Below are positions 33,184 through 42,619 of a DNA stretch of 64,000 nucleotides, piece after piece. The DNA is taken from the NCBI GenBank assembly GCA_033763995.1, contig JANRJL010000011.1, positions 1 to 64,000 of the forward strand, given 5' to 3'. Source of the stretch: GCA-2737725 sp033763995. GTDB taxonomy: Bacteria > Pseudomonadota > Alphaproteobacteria > Rhodospirillales > Rhodospirillaceae. Under the pieces are notes generated by a model. That model had not been told where the DNA came from and ran no database searches. It saw nothing but the letters and a program-made list of their open reading frames with translations. How positions within the stretch are numbered: the first letter of the stretch is position 1; each line of letters begins with the position of its first letter. The position numbers were made by a program, and so were the translations under genes.

Positions 33184-33999
33184 TTACGCCCCGTTGCCGT
33201 TCCCATTGACCGCGACGCCCGGCGTGCACAAGGGCCGCGAGGAATCGGCGCGGATGAACGCGATGATGTCCATGACGCCGGCATGGGTGGCGTAAAGGTC
33301 GGCGACTTCGGCGACACGATCGGCAAAGGTGCCTTCCTGCGAGAACAACAGGCCGTAGGCCGCGCGTAGCTTTTGAATGTCGTCGCGCGAAAATCCGCGC
33401 CGCTTGAGGCCGATCAGGTTCAACCCCGACAGCTTGGCGCGATTGCCCTGCGCCGAGCCATAGGGAATGATGTCCTTGTCCACGCCGGTCTTGCCGCCGA
33501 TCATGGCGTGCTTGCCGATGCGCACGAACTGCTGCACGCCGCACTGGCCGCCGACGATGGCGAAATCGCCGATTTGCACGTGGCCGCCCAGGGCCACGCC
33601 GTTGGTGAGGATCACGTTGTTGCCGATGTCGCAGTCATGCGCGACGTGGGCCCCCACCATGATGAAGCAATTGTCGCCCACGCGCGTGACCATGCCGCCC
33701 AACTCGGTGCCGCGATGGATGGTGACGTGTTCGCGAATGACGTTGTTCTTGCCGATCTCCACGCGCGAAGGCTCGCCCTTGTAGCGCAGATGCTGCGGCG
33801 GCAGCCCGAGCGCCGAGAACGCGTGCACCACGGTGCCCGCGCCGATGCTGACGCGCGGTTCCACCACGACATGGGCCAGGAGCTTGACGCCGGCGCCCAA
33901 GGCCGCTTCGGCGCCCACGACACAATAAGGCCCAATCTCGACGTCGGCGGCGATCTCGGCGCCTCGGTCGACGATGGCGGTCGGATGAATGTTGGACAT
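33184..33999 (-). CDS. lpxA: UDP-N-acetylglucosamine O-acyltransferase
   Basis: First step of lipid A synthesis, transferring a 3-hydroxyacyl chain from ACP to UDP-GlcNAc. The 271-residue protein starts MSNIHPTAIVD and shows hexapeptide repeats of a left-handed beta helix, with HVAHDCDIGNNVILTN including the catalytic His. Its C-terminal helical domain contains GLNLIGLKRRGFSRDDI. The upstream open frame to 34086 overlaps fabZ and is rejected. fabZ ends five bases before its start. Confidence 0.97.
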   Translation of the reverse strand: MSNIHPTAIVDRGAEIAADVEIGPYCVVGAEAALGAGVKLLAHVVVEPRVSIGAGTVVHAFSALGLPPQHLRYKGEPSRVEIGKNNVIREHVTIHRGTELGGMVTRVGDNCFIMVGAHVAHDCDIGNNVILTNGVALGGHVQIGDFAIVGGQCGVQQFVRIGKHAMIGGKTGVDKDIIPYGSAQGNRAKLSGLNLIGLKRRGFSRDDIQKLRAAYGLLFSQEGTFADRVAEVADLYATHAGVMDIIAFIRADSSRPLCTPGVAVNGNGNGA

Positions 34000-34004
34000 G
34001 CGCG

Positions 34005-34472
34005 TCAGGAGTCCGCGATCATGGCCGTGTAGGTCGCTTCCGCGACGATGGCGCCGTCGACGCTGGCCTCGGCGGTGAATTTCCATACACTCATGCGCGC
34101 GCGCTCCTTCCGCACGGCGATGCGCAACTGATCGCCGGGCACCACCGGCTTGCGAAAACGCGCGTTCTCGATGGACATGAAGTACACCAGCTTGCCCACG
34201 GCCGAGGCGCCCAACTGTTCCATCACCACCACGGCGGCGGTCTGGGCCATGGCCTCGACGATCAACACGCCCGGCATGACCGGGCGGCCGGGAAAATGCC
34301 CCTGAAAGAACGGCTCGTTGATGGTGACGTTCTTGATGCCCACCGCGCTTTCGCCCGGCACCATGTCGACCACCCGATCCACCAGCAGGAACGGATAGCG
34401 ATGCGGAATCAGCGACAGAATGCGCTGGATATCGATGGTCGTGCCGGCGGTGGCGGCGGGTTGCCCGTCCAT
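34005..34472 (-). CDS. fabZ: 3-hydroxyacyl-ACP dehydratase FabZ
   Basis: Dehydrates 3-hydroxyacyl-ACP in fatty acid elongation and competes with LpxA and LpxD for the same acyl-ACP pool. The 155-residue hotdog protein has LIPHRYPFLLVDRV, the catalytic His in NEPFFQGHFPGRPVMPGVLIVEAMAQ, and FMSIENARFRKPVVPGD. It lies between lpxD and lpxA on one transcript, the near-universal Gram-negative arrangement. Confidence 0.97.
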   Translation of the reverse strand: MDGQPAATAGTTIDIQRILSLIPHRYPFLLVDRVVDMVPGESAVGIKNVTINEPFFQGHFPGRPVMPGVLIVEAMAQTAAVVVMEQLGASAVGKLVYFMSIENARFRKPVVPGDQLRIAVRKERARMSVWKFTAEASVDGAIVAEATYTAMIADS

Positions 34473-34544
34473 GGCCGTGGCCCCTGTGTATAAGTCGGTT
34501 TTCTTTAGTCTTGGCCGCTATTTACGGTCACTTTCCGGGCGCGG

Positions 34545-35555
34545 TCAACCGCGCTTGATGAGCCGCCCCAAGGCCGCGATTTCGCGCCAAAAGTCGCGGA
34601 TCGACTTGGCCGGGTAGCCCATCACCGTTTCTTTGGCCGCCACGTCGCGCATGACGCCGGACTTGGCGGCGATTTGAGCGCCCGCCCCGATGGTGACGTG
34701 GCCGGCGATGCCCACCTGCCCGCCCACCATCACGCCGTCGCCGACGGTGCAACTGCCCGAAATGCCCGATTGGGCCACGAGAATGCACCCGCGACCCAGC
34801 ACGACGTTATGACCGATCTGCACGAGATTATCGAACTTGCATCCTTGCCCGATCACCGTGTCGCCCAAGGCGCCGCGATCGACGGTGCAATTGGCGCCGA
34901 TTTCGACATCGTCATGCACGAGCACGCGGCCCAACTGTGGAATCTTTTGCGGGCCCGATGGGGCGGCGTAGTAGCCGAAGCCGTCCTGGCCGATGCGCAC
35001 GCCGGGATGCACAATCACGCGCGAGCCAATCAGGCAGCACACCAGAGTGACATTGGCCGAAATGATGCAATCCTCGCCGACAATCACCCCTGGGCCGATG
35101 ACGACATTGGGACCGATCTTCGTACGCGCGCCGATTTTGGCTTTCGCTCCAACCACGGCTCCCACAGCGATGCTGGCGTCGGGCGCAATCTCGGCGTCGG
35201 CAGCGATGGCCGTGGTCGTGCTCCAGCGCGGCGCCGTGTCTGGATAAAGCGCGGTTGCCGCCTTGGCAAACGCCGCGCGAGGGTCCTTCACGAGCAACGT
35301 CGCGCGGCTCTTGGGGGCCTGGGACGCGAGATCGGCGGAAATGAAACACGCGCCGCACTGACTCGCGGCAAGCGCAGTGAGATAGGCGCGGTCGGAGACA
35401 AAAGACACATCCGCCGATGTCGCGTCCTCGAGGGTCGCGACATCGGCGATGGTTCGCGTGCCGTCGATCTCGGGCGCAAGCTCGGCGCCCGTCATCGCGG
35501 CGAGACGCGCGAGCGCGATAGGCCCGGTGCGGTGGTAGAACCGCGGATCGGGCAT
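34545..35555 (-). CDS. lpxD: UDP-3-O-acylglucosamine N-acyltransferase
   Basis: Third lipid A step, adding the second acyl chain. The 336-residue protein has the N-terminal uridine-binding domain (FYHRTGPIALARLAAMTGAEL; ADVSFVSDRAYL), then about ten hexapeptide repeats from residue 115. GQDGFGYYAAPSGPQKIPQLG and the catalytic-His region FDNLVQIGHNVVLG are both visible. It follows skp by 15 bases and precedes fabZ by 72. Confidence 0.97.
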   Translation of the reverse strand: MPDPRFYHRTGPIALARLAAMTGAELAPEIDGTRTIADVATLEDATSADVSFVSDRAYLTALAASQCGACFISADLASQAPKSRATLLVKDPRAAFAKAATALYPDTAPRWSTTTAIAADAEIAPDASIAVGAVVGAKAKIGARTKIGPNVVIGPGVIVGEDCIISANVTLVCCLIGSRVIVHPGVRIGQDGFGYYAAPSGPQKIPQLGRVLVHDDVEIGANCTVDRGALGDTVIGQGCKFDNLVQIGHNVVLGRGCILVAQSGISGSCTVGDGVMVGGQVGIAGHVTIGAGAQIAAKSGVMRDVAAKETVMGYPAKSIRDFWREIAALGRLIKRG

Positions 35556-35570
35556 CGGCGAAGCGCGGGC

Positions 35571-36257
35571 TTACTGCTTCTTCGGCGCGGCAGCCGGCGC
35601 GGCCGGCTTGGGTGCCGCGCCCTTGGCGGCGCCACCAGCGGCCGCGGGCGCGCCGCCGATGGGATTGCCCTGCTCGTCCAAGCGTTGCAGCGTCGCCGGA
35701 TCTTGGAACTTCACGCTGGCGAGGCGCTGGTTGAGCTTCGCCAACACCGGCTGAGTGATGTCCATGCCGGGATCGACGATGATCAGGATCTGGCTGCGGG
35801 CCAGCACGGTGTTGATGCCGCGTTCCTTGGCCACTTCACCGGCCACCACCATCAGGTTCTGGCCGATTTCGGACATCGACTGCTGGAACGAGTAGTCGAG
35901 GCGTTCTTGCTTGTCGCGCACCCGGGTTTGGAAATCCGCGAGCTTTTGCTGGAACTGCTGGGCGCGTTGTTGGAACACGTCCTGGGCCATCACGCCGCGT
36001 TGACCGGACAGATCCTGGTCTTCCTGGCGCAGCTTCTTTTCCTCTTCGGCGACTTCGGTTTGATACTGGGTCGCGAAGCGGTCGCGCTCCAGGCGCACGC
36101 CCTTCGACGCCAGCGAATCCCGCAGAATCAAATCGGTGTCGACCACGCCGATCACCGGCGCCGGAAGCTTTTCCTGCGCGCCGGCGGTCGACACGGCGCC
36201 GACCGCGGCGATCACGCCGACAGCCAGCATCCCCAAAGTCACGATATTCTTTTTCAT
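35571..36257 (-). CDS. skp: OmpH/Skp-family periplasmic chaperone
   Basis: Holds unfolded outer-membrane proteins in the periplasm before BamA inserts them. The 228-residue protein has a signal peptide ending near residue 27 (AVGAVSTAGAQE), then PVIGVVDTDLILRDSLASKGV. Long helical arms at 60-150 (EVAEEEKKLRQEDQDL, FQQKLADFQTRVRDKQERL) form the tentacles. The C-terminal 40 residues are an Ala/Pro/Lys tail not present in enteric Skp. It lies 34 bases after bamA on the same strand. Confidence 0.93.
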   Translation of the reverse strand: MKKNIVTLGMLAVGVIAAVGAVSTAGAQEKLPAPVIGVVDTDLILRDSLASKGVRLERDRFATQYQTEVAEEEKKLRQEDQDLSGQRGVMAQDVFQQRAQQFQQKLADFQTRVRDKQERLDYSFQQSMSEIGQNLMVVAGEVAKERGINTVLARSQILIIVDPGMDITQPVLAKLNQRLASVKFQDPATLQRLDEQGNPIGGAPAAAGGAAKGAAPKPAAPAAAPKKQ

Positions 36258-36291
36258 CTTGCTTTCCTCGATCTCGACATGAGTGTGAACG

Positions 36292-38679
36292 TTAAAACCT
36301 ATTTCCGAAGTTGACGCGGAACTTTTGACGATCGTCGAAGGGCTGCTGGTTGAACACCACCGGCGACCAGTCGATGTTGATCAGGCCCACCGGCGACTCC
36401 CACTCGACGCCGATACCGGTGGCGCCGCGGAATTTCTTGGCGAGAACGACGTTGTTCCGTTCGGCCGGGGTCAGGCGACTCAGCAGGTCTTTCGGCGATC
36501 CAATGATACCCCAGTCCATGAACAGCTTTGGCGTGATTCCGATTTCCTTGGGCAGCCCCAGCGGCACCTTCAGCTCCGCCGTGGCGGTGGCGATCCAGTC
36601 GCCGCCGAGCGCGTCGCCGGTGGCCGCATCGCGCGGGCTGACGCCAAAGTCATCGAAACCGCGCAGGTTAGTACCACCAAGCTGATAGCGTTGGTAGACC
36701 TTAATACTTTCACCGATTCCAACGATATAGCCCGAATTGCCCAGGAGCCCCAGCACCCACCCCTCGAAGGGTTCGGCGTACCAGCCGCCGCTCAACCCGG
36801 CGCGAACGTACTTCTCCGAACCGCCCAAACCGGCCAGGTCCGTCGACAGGCTGATGTAGAACCCGCGGCTGGGGTTAATGACGTTGTTGAGCCGATTGAG
36901 CGAAATCACCTGGCCGACCTGCGAGGTCACGGCCGTGCCCTCCTGCTCGCGCACGTACTGCGAGGCAAAGGCGCTGATGCCCGTCAGCTTTGTCCACGAC
37001 AAGTTATAGCTGAAGCGTTGGGTGAGATATTCGTTGTAGTTGAAGCCGAACCGCGCCGCGCCGCCGATGGATTTGGAGGTAAAGCCCGCTTCGTCCTGGT
37101 AGTCCTGGCGCGTGGCGAACAGATCGCCGCCCGCGACAATGCGGCGGTCGAGGAAATAAGGTTCGGTGAAACTCAAGTCGATTTGAGACTGCTGTTCGGC
37201 CAAACTGAAATTTGCTCGCAGATCGCGGCCCGTGCCGAGCAAGTTGCGCTCGCTGATGCCGACATCGAACAAGGCGCCACTGGCGCTTGAGAAACCGATG
37301 CCGAACTGGAGTTCACCGGTCGATTGCTCCTCGACCTCCGCCGTGATGATGGTGCGGTCGGGCGACACCTCGGACGGCGTGTTCTCGACCTTGACCTTGT
37401 CTTCCTTGAAGTAACCCAGGTTCTCCAAGCGTTCCTTCGACCGGCGGATCTTGGCGGTGTTGAAGGCGTCGCCCTCGGCCAACAAGATCTCGCGGCGGAT
37501 CACCTTGTCCAGGGTCCGCACGTTGCCCTTGACGTCGACGCGCTCGACGAACACGCGCGGGCCTTCCTCGACGACATAGACGATGTCGATGGTCTTGTTG
37601 ACGCCATCGCGCCGGATTTGCGGGTTGACGTCGATGAAGGCATAGCCGGCGTTGCCGACCGCGTCGGTGATGTTGTTGATGGTGTCGTCGATTTCCTTGG
37701 CGTTGTACCAGTCGCCCGGCTGGGTGAGGATTTCCGGCTCCAGGCGGCTCTTGTCATAGCCCTTGAGCTGAACCTCGATATCGACCGAATTGAGCTTGTA
37801 GCGCTCGCCTTCCTTGACCGTGAAGGTCATGAAGAAGCTTTCGCGGTTCGGCGCCAGTTCGGCCACCGCCGACAGCACCTCGAAATCCGCGAAGCCGTTC
37901 TGCAGGTAATGGCGGCGCAGGAGTTCGCGGTCGAAATTCATGCGCTCGGGGTCGTAGGTGTCGTTGGAGGTGAGAAATTTCCACCAGCGCTCCTCGACGG
38001 TCAGGATGACATCGCGCAGATCGTCGTCGTCGAAGACCTTGTTGCCGATGAAATCGATCTTGCGCACATAGGTCGGCTTGCCCTCGGTGACTTCGTAGAC
38101 CAAATCGACGCGGTTTTGCGGCAATTCGATGACCTTGGGCTCCACGCGCACGCCGAAGCGGCCCTTGCGGCGGTAAAGTTCGAGGATTTTCTCGACGTCT
38201 TGCTGCACCTTGGTGCGCGTGTAGACCACGCGCGGGCGCAGTTGAATCTCCGGCGTGATCTTGTCGTCCTCGATGCGCTTGTTGCCCTCGATGGAGATGC
38301 GGTTGATGATGGGGTTTTCCACCACGCGCACGACCAGCAGTTCGCCCTGCTTGCCGATGCTGACGTCGGCGAACAGGCCGGTGGCGAACAGGTTCTTGAT
38401 GGACCGGTCGATGCGGGCCGGATCGAAAGGATCGCCCTCCGTCACGCTCAGGTAGCTGCGGATCGTCGTGCCCTCGATGCGCTGATTGCCCTGAATCCCG
38501 ATGCCGCCGATGACCTCTTGGGCGGCCGGCGTGGGTGCCTGTGCGGCCACCGGAACAGCCCCGAGAAGGCTCGCCGCCAGCATCGCCACCACGCCCAGCC
38601 GGGAGCAATTGTGGCGACGCCACCAGGCCGCACGGATCGGCCAAGATCCCTGATTTATGAGGGGCTTGCGGACGTTCAC
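36292..38679 (-). CDS. bamA: Outer-membrane protein assembly factor BamA
   Basis: Core of the BAM complex that inserts beta-barrel proteins. The 795-residue precursor has a signal peptide near residues 25-47 and five POTRA domains to about residue 440 (IGGIGIQGNQRIEGTTIRSYL opens POTRA1). A 16-strand barrel ends in VNFGNRF with C-terminal Phe. The loop-6 motif reads LRGF in GGTNLRGFDDFG instead of the usual VRGF. It sits between rseP and skp, the standard order. Confidence 0.96.
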   Translation of the reverse strand: MNVRKPLINQGSWPIRAAWWRRHNCSRLGVVAMLAASLLGAVPVAAQAPTPAAQEVIGGIGIQGNQRIEGTTIRSYLSVTEGDPFDPARIDRSIKNLFATGLFADVSIGKQGELLVVRVVENPIINRISIEGNKRIEDDKITPEIQLRPRVVYTRTKVQQDVEKILELYRRKGRFGVRVEPKVIELPQNRVDLVYEVTEGKPTYVRKIDFIGNKVFDDDDLRDVILTVEERWWKFLTSNDTYDPERMNFDRELLRRHYLQNGFADFEVLSAVAELAPNRESFFMTFTVKEGERYKLNSVDIEVQLKGYDKSRLEPEILTQPGDWYNAKEIDDTINNITDAVGNAGYAFIDVNPQIRRDGVNKTIDIVYVVEEGPRVFVERVDVKGNVRTLDKVIRREILLAEGDAFNTAKIRRSKERLENLGYFKEDKVKVENTPSEVSPDRTIITAEVEEQSTGELQFGIGFSSASGALFDVGISERNLLGTGRDLRANFSLAEQQSQIDLSFTEPYFLDRRIVAGGDLFATRQDYQDEAGFTSKSIGGAARFGFNYNEYLTQRFSYNLSWTKLTGISAFASQYVREQEGTAVTSQVGQVISLNRLNNVINPSRGFYISLSTDLAGLGGSEKYVRAGLSGGWYAEPFEGWVLGLLGNSGYIVGIGESIKVYQRYQLGGTNLRGFDDFGVSPRDAATGDALGGDWIATATAELKVPLGLPKEIGITPKLFMDWGIIGSPKDLLSRLTPAERNNVVLAKKFRGATGIGVEWESPVGLINIDWSPVVFNQQPFDDRQKFRVNFGNRF

Positions 38680-38709
38680 GATGACACGATTGCTTACGAG
38701 AAACCCGGC

Positions 38710-39834
38710 CTAGAGCTGCACAATATCGTTCCAGGTCACGAACACCATCAGCATCAAAACCAGTGCTAACCCGATGCGAAGACCCCATTCCTGGGTTCGC
38801 TCGGACAAGGGGCGCCCGCGAACGGCCTCGATGGCGTAAAACAACAGGTGTCCGCCGTCAAGCAGCGGGACCGGGAAAAGGTTGATAAGTCCTAGATTTA
38901 CCGAGAGAATCGCCATGAAAATGACGAAATTGATCCAACCGGAGCGCGCGGCCTGGCCGGAGTACTTGGCGATGCGGATCGGCCCGCCCAAATCCTCCGT
39001 GCCGCGCAGGCCACTGAGCATTTGCCCCACGGCGACGAAGGTACTGTCCACCACCGTATAGGTTTGGCCGATGGACAGGCCGAGGGCTTCCAACGCACCC
39101 GGGCGCTCGATCCGCCGGGTTTCGCCTGACGCCGCGATGCCCAGCACCGCGCGCTTGGTCAGGTTCCCGAAGGGGTCCTTGTCCTCGATGATTCGGGGCT
39201 GTGCCTCGATTGTCAGTTCGGATCCGTCGCGCTCGATCACGAACGTCATGGGCGCACCGTGCGCCATGGGAATCAAGCGCTGCACGTCCTCGAAGCGGTC
39301 AATGACTGTGTCGTCGATCTTCAGGATGCGGTCTCCGGGCAAGAACCCGGCGGCTTCAGCGACGCTGTCTTTCACCACCTGACCGATGACCGGCTCGGTG
39401 ATGGGACGCCCGGCGATCACGAAAATCGCCCAAAAGACGACAATGGCGAACAGGAAGTTGGCGGCGGGACCGGCGAACACGACGGCAGCGCGTTGGCCGA
39501 TGGTCTTGTACTTGAACGACACGGCCTTTTCCTCGGCCGTCAGGGGGCGCGGCTGTTGGGGCTCGTCGTGCCCGCCTTCCACCGCGTGCATGACCTCCGC
39601 CTCGCCGAACATCTTCACGTAACCGCCGAGCGGAATGGCGCTGAATTTCCAGCGGGTGCCCTTGCGATCCGTGTAGCCGAAGAGCTCCGGGCCGAAACCG
39701 ATGGAGAAACTTTCGCATCGCACGCCATTGCGCCGCGCAATGACGAAGTGGCCGAACTCGTGCACGAACACGACGATGGACAACGTGATCAGAAAACTGA
39801 CCAAGGTAACGGGAATGTCGAACAGCGTGTCCAT
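38710..39834 (-). CDS. rseP: Site-2 intramembrane zinc protease RseP
   Basis: Cuts transmembrane anti-sigma factors or cell-cycle substrates inside the membrane (MmpA in Caulobacter). The 374-residue protein has the zinc motif HEFGH at residues 25-29 in the first helix and a single PDZ domain around 130-220 (AEAAGFLPGDRILKIDDTVID). The second catalytic motif is LLDGGHLLFY near 315. Four membrane helices fit the family. It lies between dxr and bamA. Confidence 0.95.
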   Translation of the reverse strand: MDTLFDIPVTLVSFLITLSIVVFVHEFGHFVIARRNGVRCESFSIGFGPELFGYTDRKGTRWKFSAIPLGGYVKMFGEAEVMHAVEGGHDEPQQPRPLTAEEKAVSFKYKTIGQRAAVVFAGPAANFLFAIVVFWAIFVIAGRPITEPVIGQVVKDSVAEAAGFLPGDRILKIDDTVIDRFEDVQRLIPMAHGAPMTFVIERDGSELTIEAQPRIIEDKDPFGNLTKRAVLGIAASGETRRIERPGALEALGLSIGQTYTVVDSTFVAVGQMLSGLRGTEDLGGPIRIAKYSGQAARSGWINFVIFMAILSVNLGLINLFPVPLLDGGHLLFYAIEAVRGRPLSERTQEWGLRIGLALVLMLMVFVTWNDIVQL

Positions 39835-39862
39835 ATTGGTTTGTCGTCCTCGTCCTGCTCTA

Positions 39863-41047
39863 TTATTCCGCCGCGCGGCCCATGCGCTTGACGTCCGCGG
39901 CGATGCGCCGGGCCTCGGCGTCGATCGCTAAAATCTCGTCCAACGTGGCCATGGACGCGCGCGGCATCCGTTCCAGCGTGTGTTCGACCGTGGCGGCGAT
40001 ATCGAGAAAGCCGATTTCGCCGGCCAAATAGCGGGTCACGGCCGTTTCGTTGGCGGCGTTCAAAATCGTCGGAGCCGCACCCCCCGATGTGAGGGCGCCG
40101 CGCGCCAAACGCAAGGCCGGAAACTTGGTCGTATCGGGGGCCTCGAACGTCAGAGTTCCGACGCGCGCCAAATCAAGACGCTCCGCCGGTGCCGCGATGC
40201 GCGCCGGCCAGCCCAAGGCAAACGCGATCGGCGTGCGCATGTCGGGTGAGGCCATTTGCGCCAGCACCGAACCGTCGGTGTACTCGACCATGCTGTGCAC
40301 GACCGACTGCGGGTGAACGACGATATCGATGCGCTGCTCGCCCAAGCCGAACAGGTGATGCGCCTCGATCAGTTCGAGGCCCTTGTTCATCATGGTGGCG
40401 GAATCGATTGAAATCTTGGCGCCCATGGACCAATTGGGATGGGCCAAGGCTTGCGCGGGTACCGCGTGGGCCATTTGCGCGCGGGTCCAGGTGCGGAAAG
40501 GCCCGCCCGAGGCGGTGAGAATGATTCGCCGGACCTGGTCCGGCTGATCAAAGTCGAACACCTGGAAGATGGCGTTATGTTCGGAATCGACCGGCAGCAG
40601 CGTCGCCTTGTGGGCGGCGACTTCGCGCATGAACAACTCACCGGCGCTCACCAGGCATTCCTTGTTCGCCAGCGCAACCACGGCCCCACGCCGCACGGCA
40701 GCGAGCGTTGGCTTCAGACCCGCCGCGCCGACGATGGAGGCCATGACCCATTCGGCGTCCATGGCCCCGGCCTCGCAAACCGCATCAAGCCCGGCCCCCA
40801 TGCGGATGCCGGTCCCCTGCAGCAGGTCCTTCAGCACCGCGTACCCGGCCTCGTCGCCGATGGCGACAAACTCGGGTTTCAAAAGCAACGCCTGTTGCGC
40901 CAACTTGTGCGCGTTCTTGTGGGCGGTGAGCGCGACGACGCGGTATTTCCCGGGCGTGCGGCGAACCAGGTCGATGGTGTTCTCGCCCACCGAACCGGTG
41001 GAACCCAAGATCGATATCGTGCGCGGATGCTCCATGGACGTCACCAT
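39863..41047 (-). CDS. dxr: 1-deoxy-D-xylulose 5-phosphate reductoisomerase
   Basis: Commits carbon to the MEP isoprenoid pathway, reducing DXP to MEP with NADPH. The 394-residue protein has the NADPH motif ISILGSTGSVGENTIDLV, ALANKECLVSAGELF, VDSEHNAIFQVF, LTASGGPFR and NWSMGAKISIDSATMMNKGLE. Two ATG codons are possible, 41047 and 41035; the first has a GGAG ribosome site and overlaps the cdsA stop. Its product feeds uppS, two genes upstream. Confidence 0.95.
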   Translation of the reverse strand: MVTSMEHPRTISILGSTGSVGENTIDLVRRTPGKYRVVALTAHKNAHKLAQQALLLKPEFVAIGDEAGYAVLKDLLQGTGIRMGAGLDAVCEAGAMDAEWVMASIVGAAGLKPTLAAVRRGAVVALANKECLVSAGELFMREVAAHKATLLPVDSEHNAIFQVFDFDQPDQVRRIILTASGGPFRTWTRAQMAHAVPAQALAHPNWSMGAKISIDSATMMNKGLELIEAHHLFGLGEQRIDIVVHPQSVVHSMVEYTDGSVLAQMASPDMRTPIAFALGWPARIAAPAERLDLARVGTLTFEAPDTTKFPALRLARGALTSGGAAPTILNAANETAVTRYLAGEIGFLDIAATVEHTLERMPRASMATLDEILAIDAEARRIAADVKRMGRAAE

Positions 41048-41826
41048 GTCGCCACTCCGCCGCCGAAAATCCAGCACAGCAGGGCCGCCGCGGGGGCCGC
41101 CGCCCAAAGGCCGTCGAAGCGGTCCATCACGCCGCCATGGCCCGGCAACATTCCACCGGAGTCCTTCACTTGGAACTTGCGTTTCAATCCCGACTCGAAC
41201 AAATCGCCCACGACAGTGAGCGCCGCCAGCATGATCGATAGACCAGCGAACATGGCTGTCGCGCCGATATTGAAAAATGCGAGCATGACGAGACCGGCGA
41301 AGGTGCCGATGATCACCCCGCCGATGACGCCGGCCCAGGTCTTGTTGGGGCTGATGGCCGGCCACAACTTGGGGCCGCCGATCAGGCGCCCACAAGCGTA
41401 AGCCCCGATATCGGTCAGCCAGACCACCGCCAGGAGCCAGAATACGGTTTGGAATCCACCAGCCGCAGAAACAAAAATCAACGAGACCGCCGGCACGGCG
41501 ACATAAGGGACCGCGCCTTGGACCAGGTTCAATCCTGTGCGGCCTGCGACCTGATCAGCAACAACGACGGCGATGGACGCCACGAGTATGATCAGCCAGG
41601 CGATAAGCGCCGCATCGAACGAGATCGCGCCCACGGCGGCCACGGACGCCGCCGCGATCAAGGTGCGGCGCTTGGCCCCCTCCTCGCCGTCCATGCGCGT
41701 GAATTCCCACGCCATGACCCCGGCGATCGCCGCCACCAGCACATGGAAGCCGGGAAAACCCCAATAGACCAGCAGCAAGAACATCGGCGCGAGGACAATA
41801 CCGGTCATGAAGCGGGTCCAGAACAC
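41041..41826 (-). CDS. cdsA: Phosphatidate cytidylyltransferase
   Basis: Makes CDP-diacylglycerol for phospholipid synthesis. The 261-residue membrane protein has several helices. Near the C-terminus is the signature from about residue 200, SGLKRKFQVKDSGGMLPGHGGVMDRFDG, typical of CdsA. It lies 17 bases after uppS and overlaps the dxr start by seven bases, indicating coupled translation. Confidence 0.95.
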   Translation of the reverse strand: MFWTRFMTGIVLAPMFLLLVYWGFPGFHVLVAAIAGVMAWEFTRMDGEEGAKRRTLIAAASVAAVGAISFDAALIAWLIILVASIAVVVADQVAGRTGLNLVQGAVPYVAVPAVSLIFVSAAGGFQTVFWLLAVVWLTDIGAYACGRLIGGPKLWPAISPNKTWAGVIGGVIIGTFAGLVMLAFFNIGATAMFAGLSIMLAALTVVGDLFESGLKRKFQVKDSGGMLPGHGGVMDRFDGLWAAAPAAALLCWIFGGGVATW

Positions 41827-41843
41827 GGCCGAGTCCCCTCCGA

Positions 41844-42596
41844 CTAACCGGTCACGGCGCCGAAACGGCGCTCGCGGCTACGGAAAGAGGCAATGGCGGC
41901 CTCAAGGTCGGCTTGGCTGAAATCCGGCCACAGCGTCTCGGTGAAAAACAGCTCGGTATAGGCCGACTGCCACAGCAGGAAGTTGCTGATGCGCAGTTCG
42001 CCCGAGGTTCGGATCAGCAAATCGGGGTCGGGCAAGTCCTTGGTGAATAACCGCCGCGACAGGGCGACTTCGTCGATCTCGTGAGGCTTCAATTTTCCCG
42101 ACGCGCAATCGGCCGCCAAGGCTTGGGCGGCGGCGAGAATTTCCTGCCGGCTGCCGTAACTCAGGGCCAACGTGAGAACCAACCGCGTGTTGGCGGCAGT
42201 GCGCCGTTCGGCGCTTTCGATCAGGGCAATGGTATCGGCGCTGAATTTAGTGCGCTCGCCAATGACGCTCACGCGCACGCCCTCGGCATGGAGTTCGTCG
42301 ATCTCGCTGCGCAAATAGCGCTGCAGAAGCCCCATCAAATCGCGCACTTCGCTTTCGGGACGCTGCCAATTCTCGGAAGAAAATCCGAACAGTGTGAGAT
42401 ACCGAATCCCCAGGCGCACGGCGCCCTCGATGGCGCGGCGAACCGCCTCGGCGCCGCGCGCATGGCCGGCCGTGCGCGGCAGGCCGCGCGCCTTCGCCCA
42501 ACGCCCATTGCCGTCCATGATGATCGCCACGTGCGTCGGCGTGCCTGGCGGTGGGGCCGGGTCGACGGACGTCAGCGGGGCGCGTTGCGGTTGCAT
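41844..42596 (-). CDS. uppS: Isoprenyl transferase (undecaprenyl diphosphate synthase)
   Basis: Builds the C55 lipid carrier for peptidoglycan and O-antigen from isopentenyl diphosphate. The 250-residue cis-prenyltransferase has IIMDGNGRWAKARGLPRTAGH with catalytic Asp28, LTLFGFSSENWQRPESEV and the late DLLIRTSGELRISNFLLWQSAYTEL. The 20 N-terminal residues are a Pro-rich extension. It precedes cdsA on the same strand. Confidence 0.96.
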   Translation of the reverse strand: MQPQRAPLTSVDPAPPPGTPTHVAIIMDGNGRWAKARGLPRTAGHARGAEAVRRAIEGAVRLGIRYLTLFGFSSENWQRPESEVRDLMGLLQRYLRSEIDELHAEGVRVSVIGERTKFSADTIALIESAERRTAANTRLVLTLALSYGSRQEILAAAQALAADCASGKLKPHEIDEVALSRRLFTKDLPDPDLLIRTSGELRISNFLLWQSAYTELFFTETLWPDFSQADLEAAIASFRSRERRFGAVTG

Positions 42597-42619
42597 GGGA
42601 ATGGACGGGCCGATGTCGG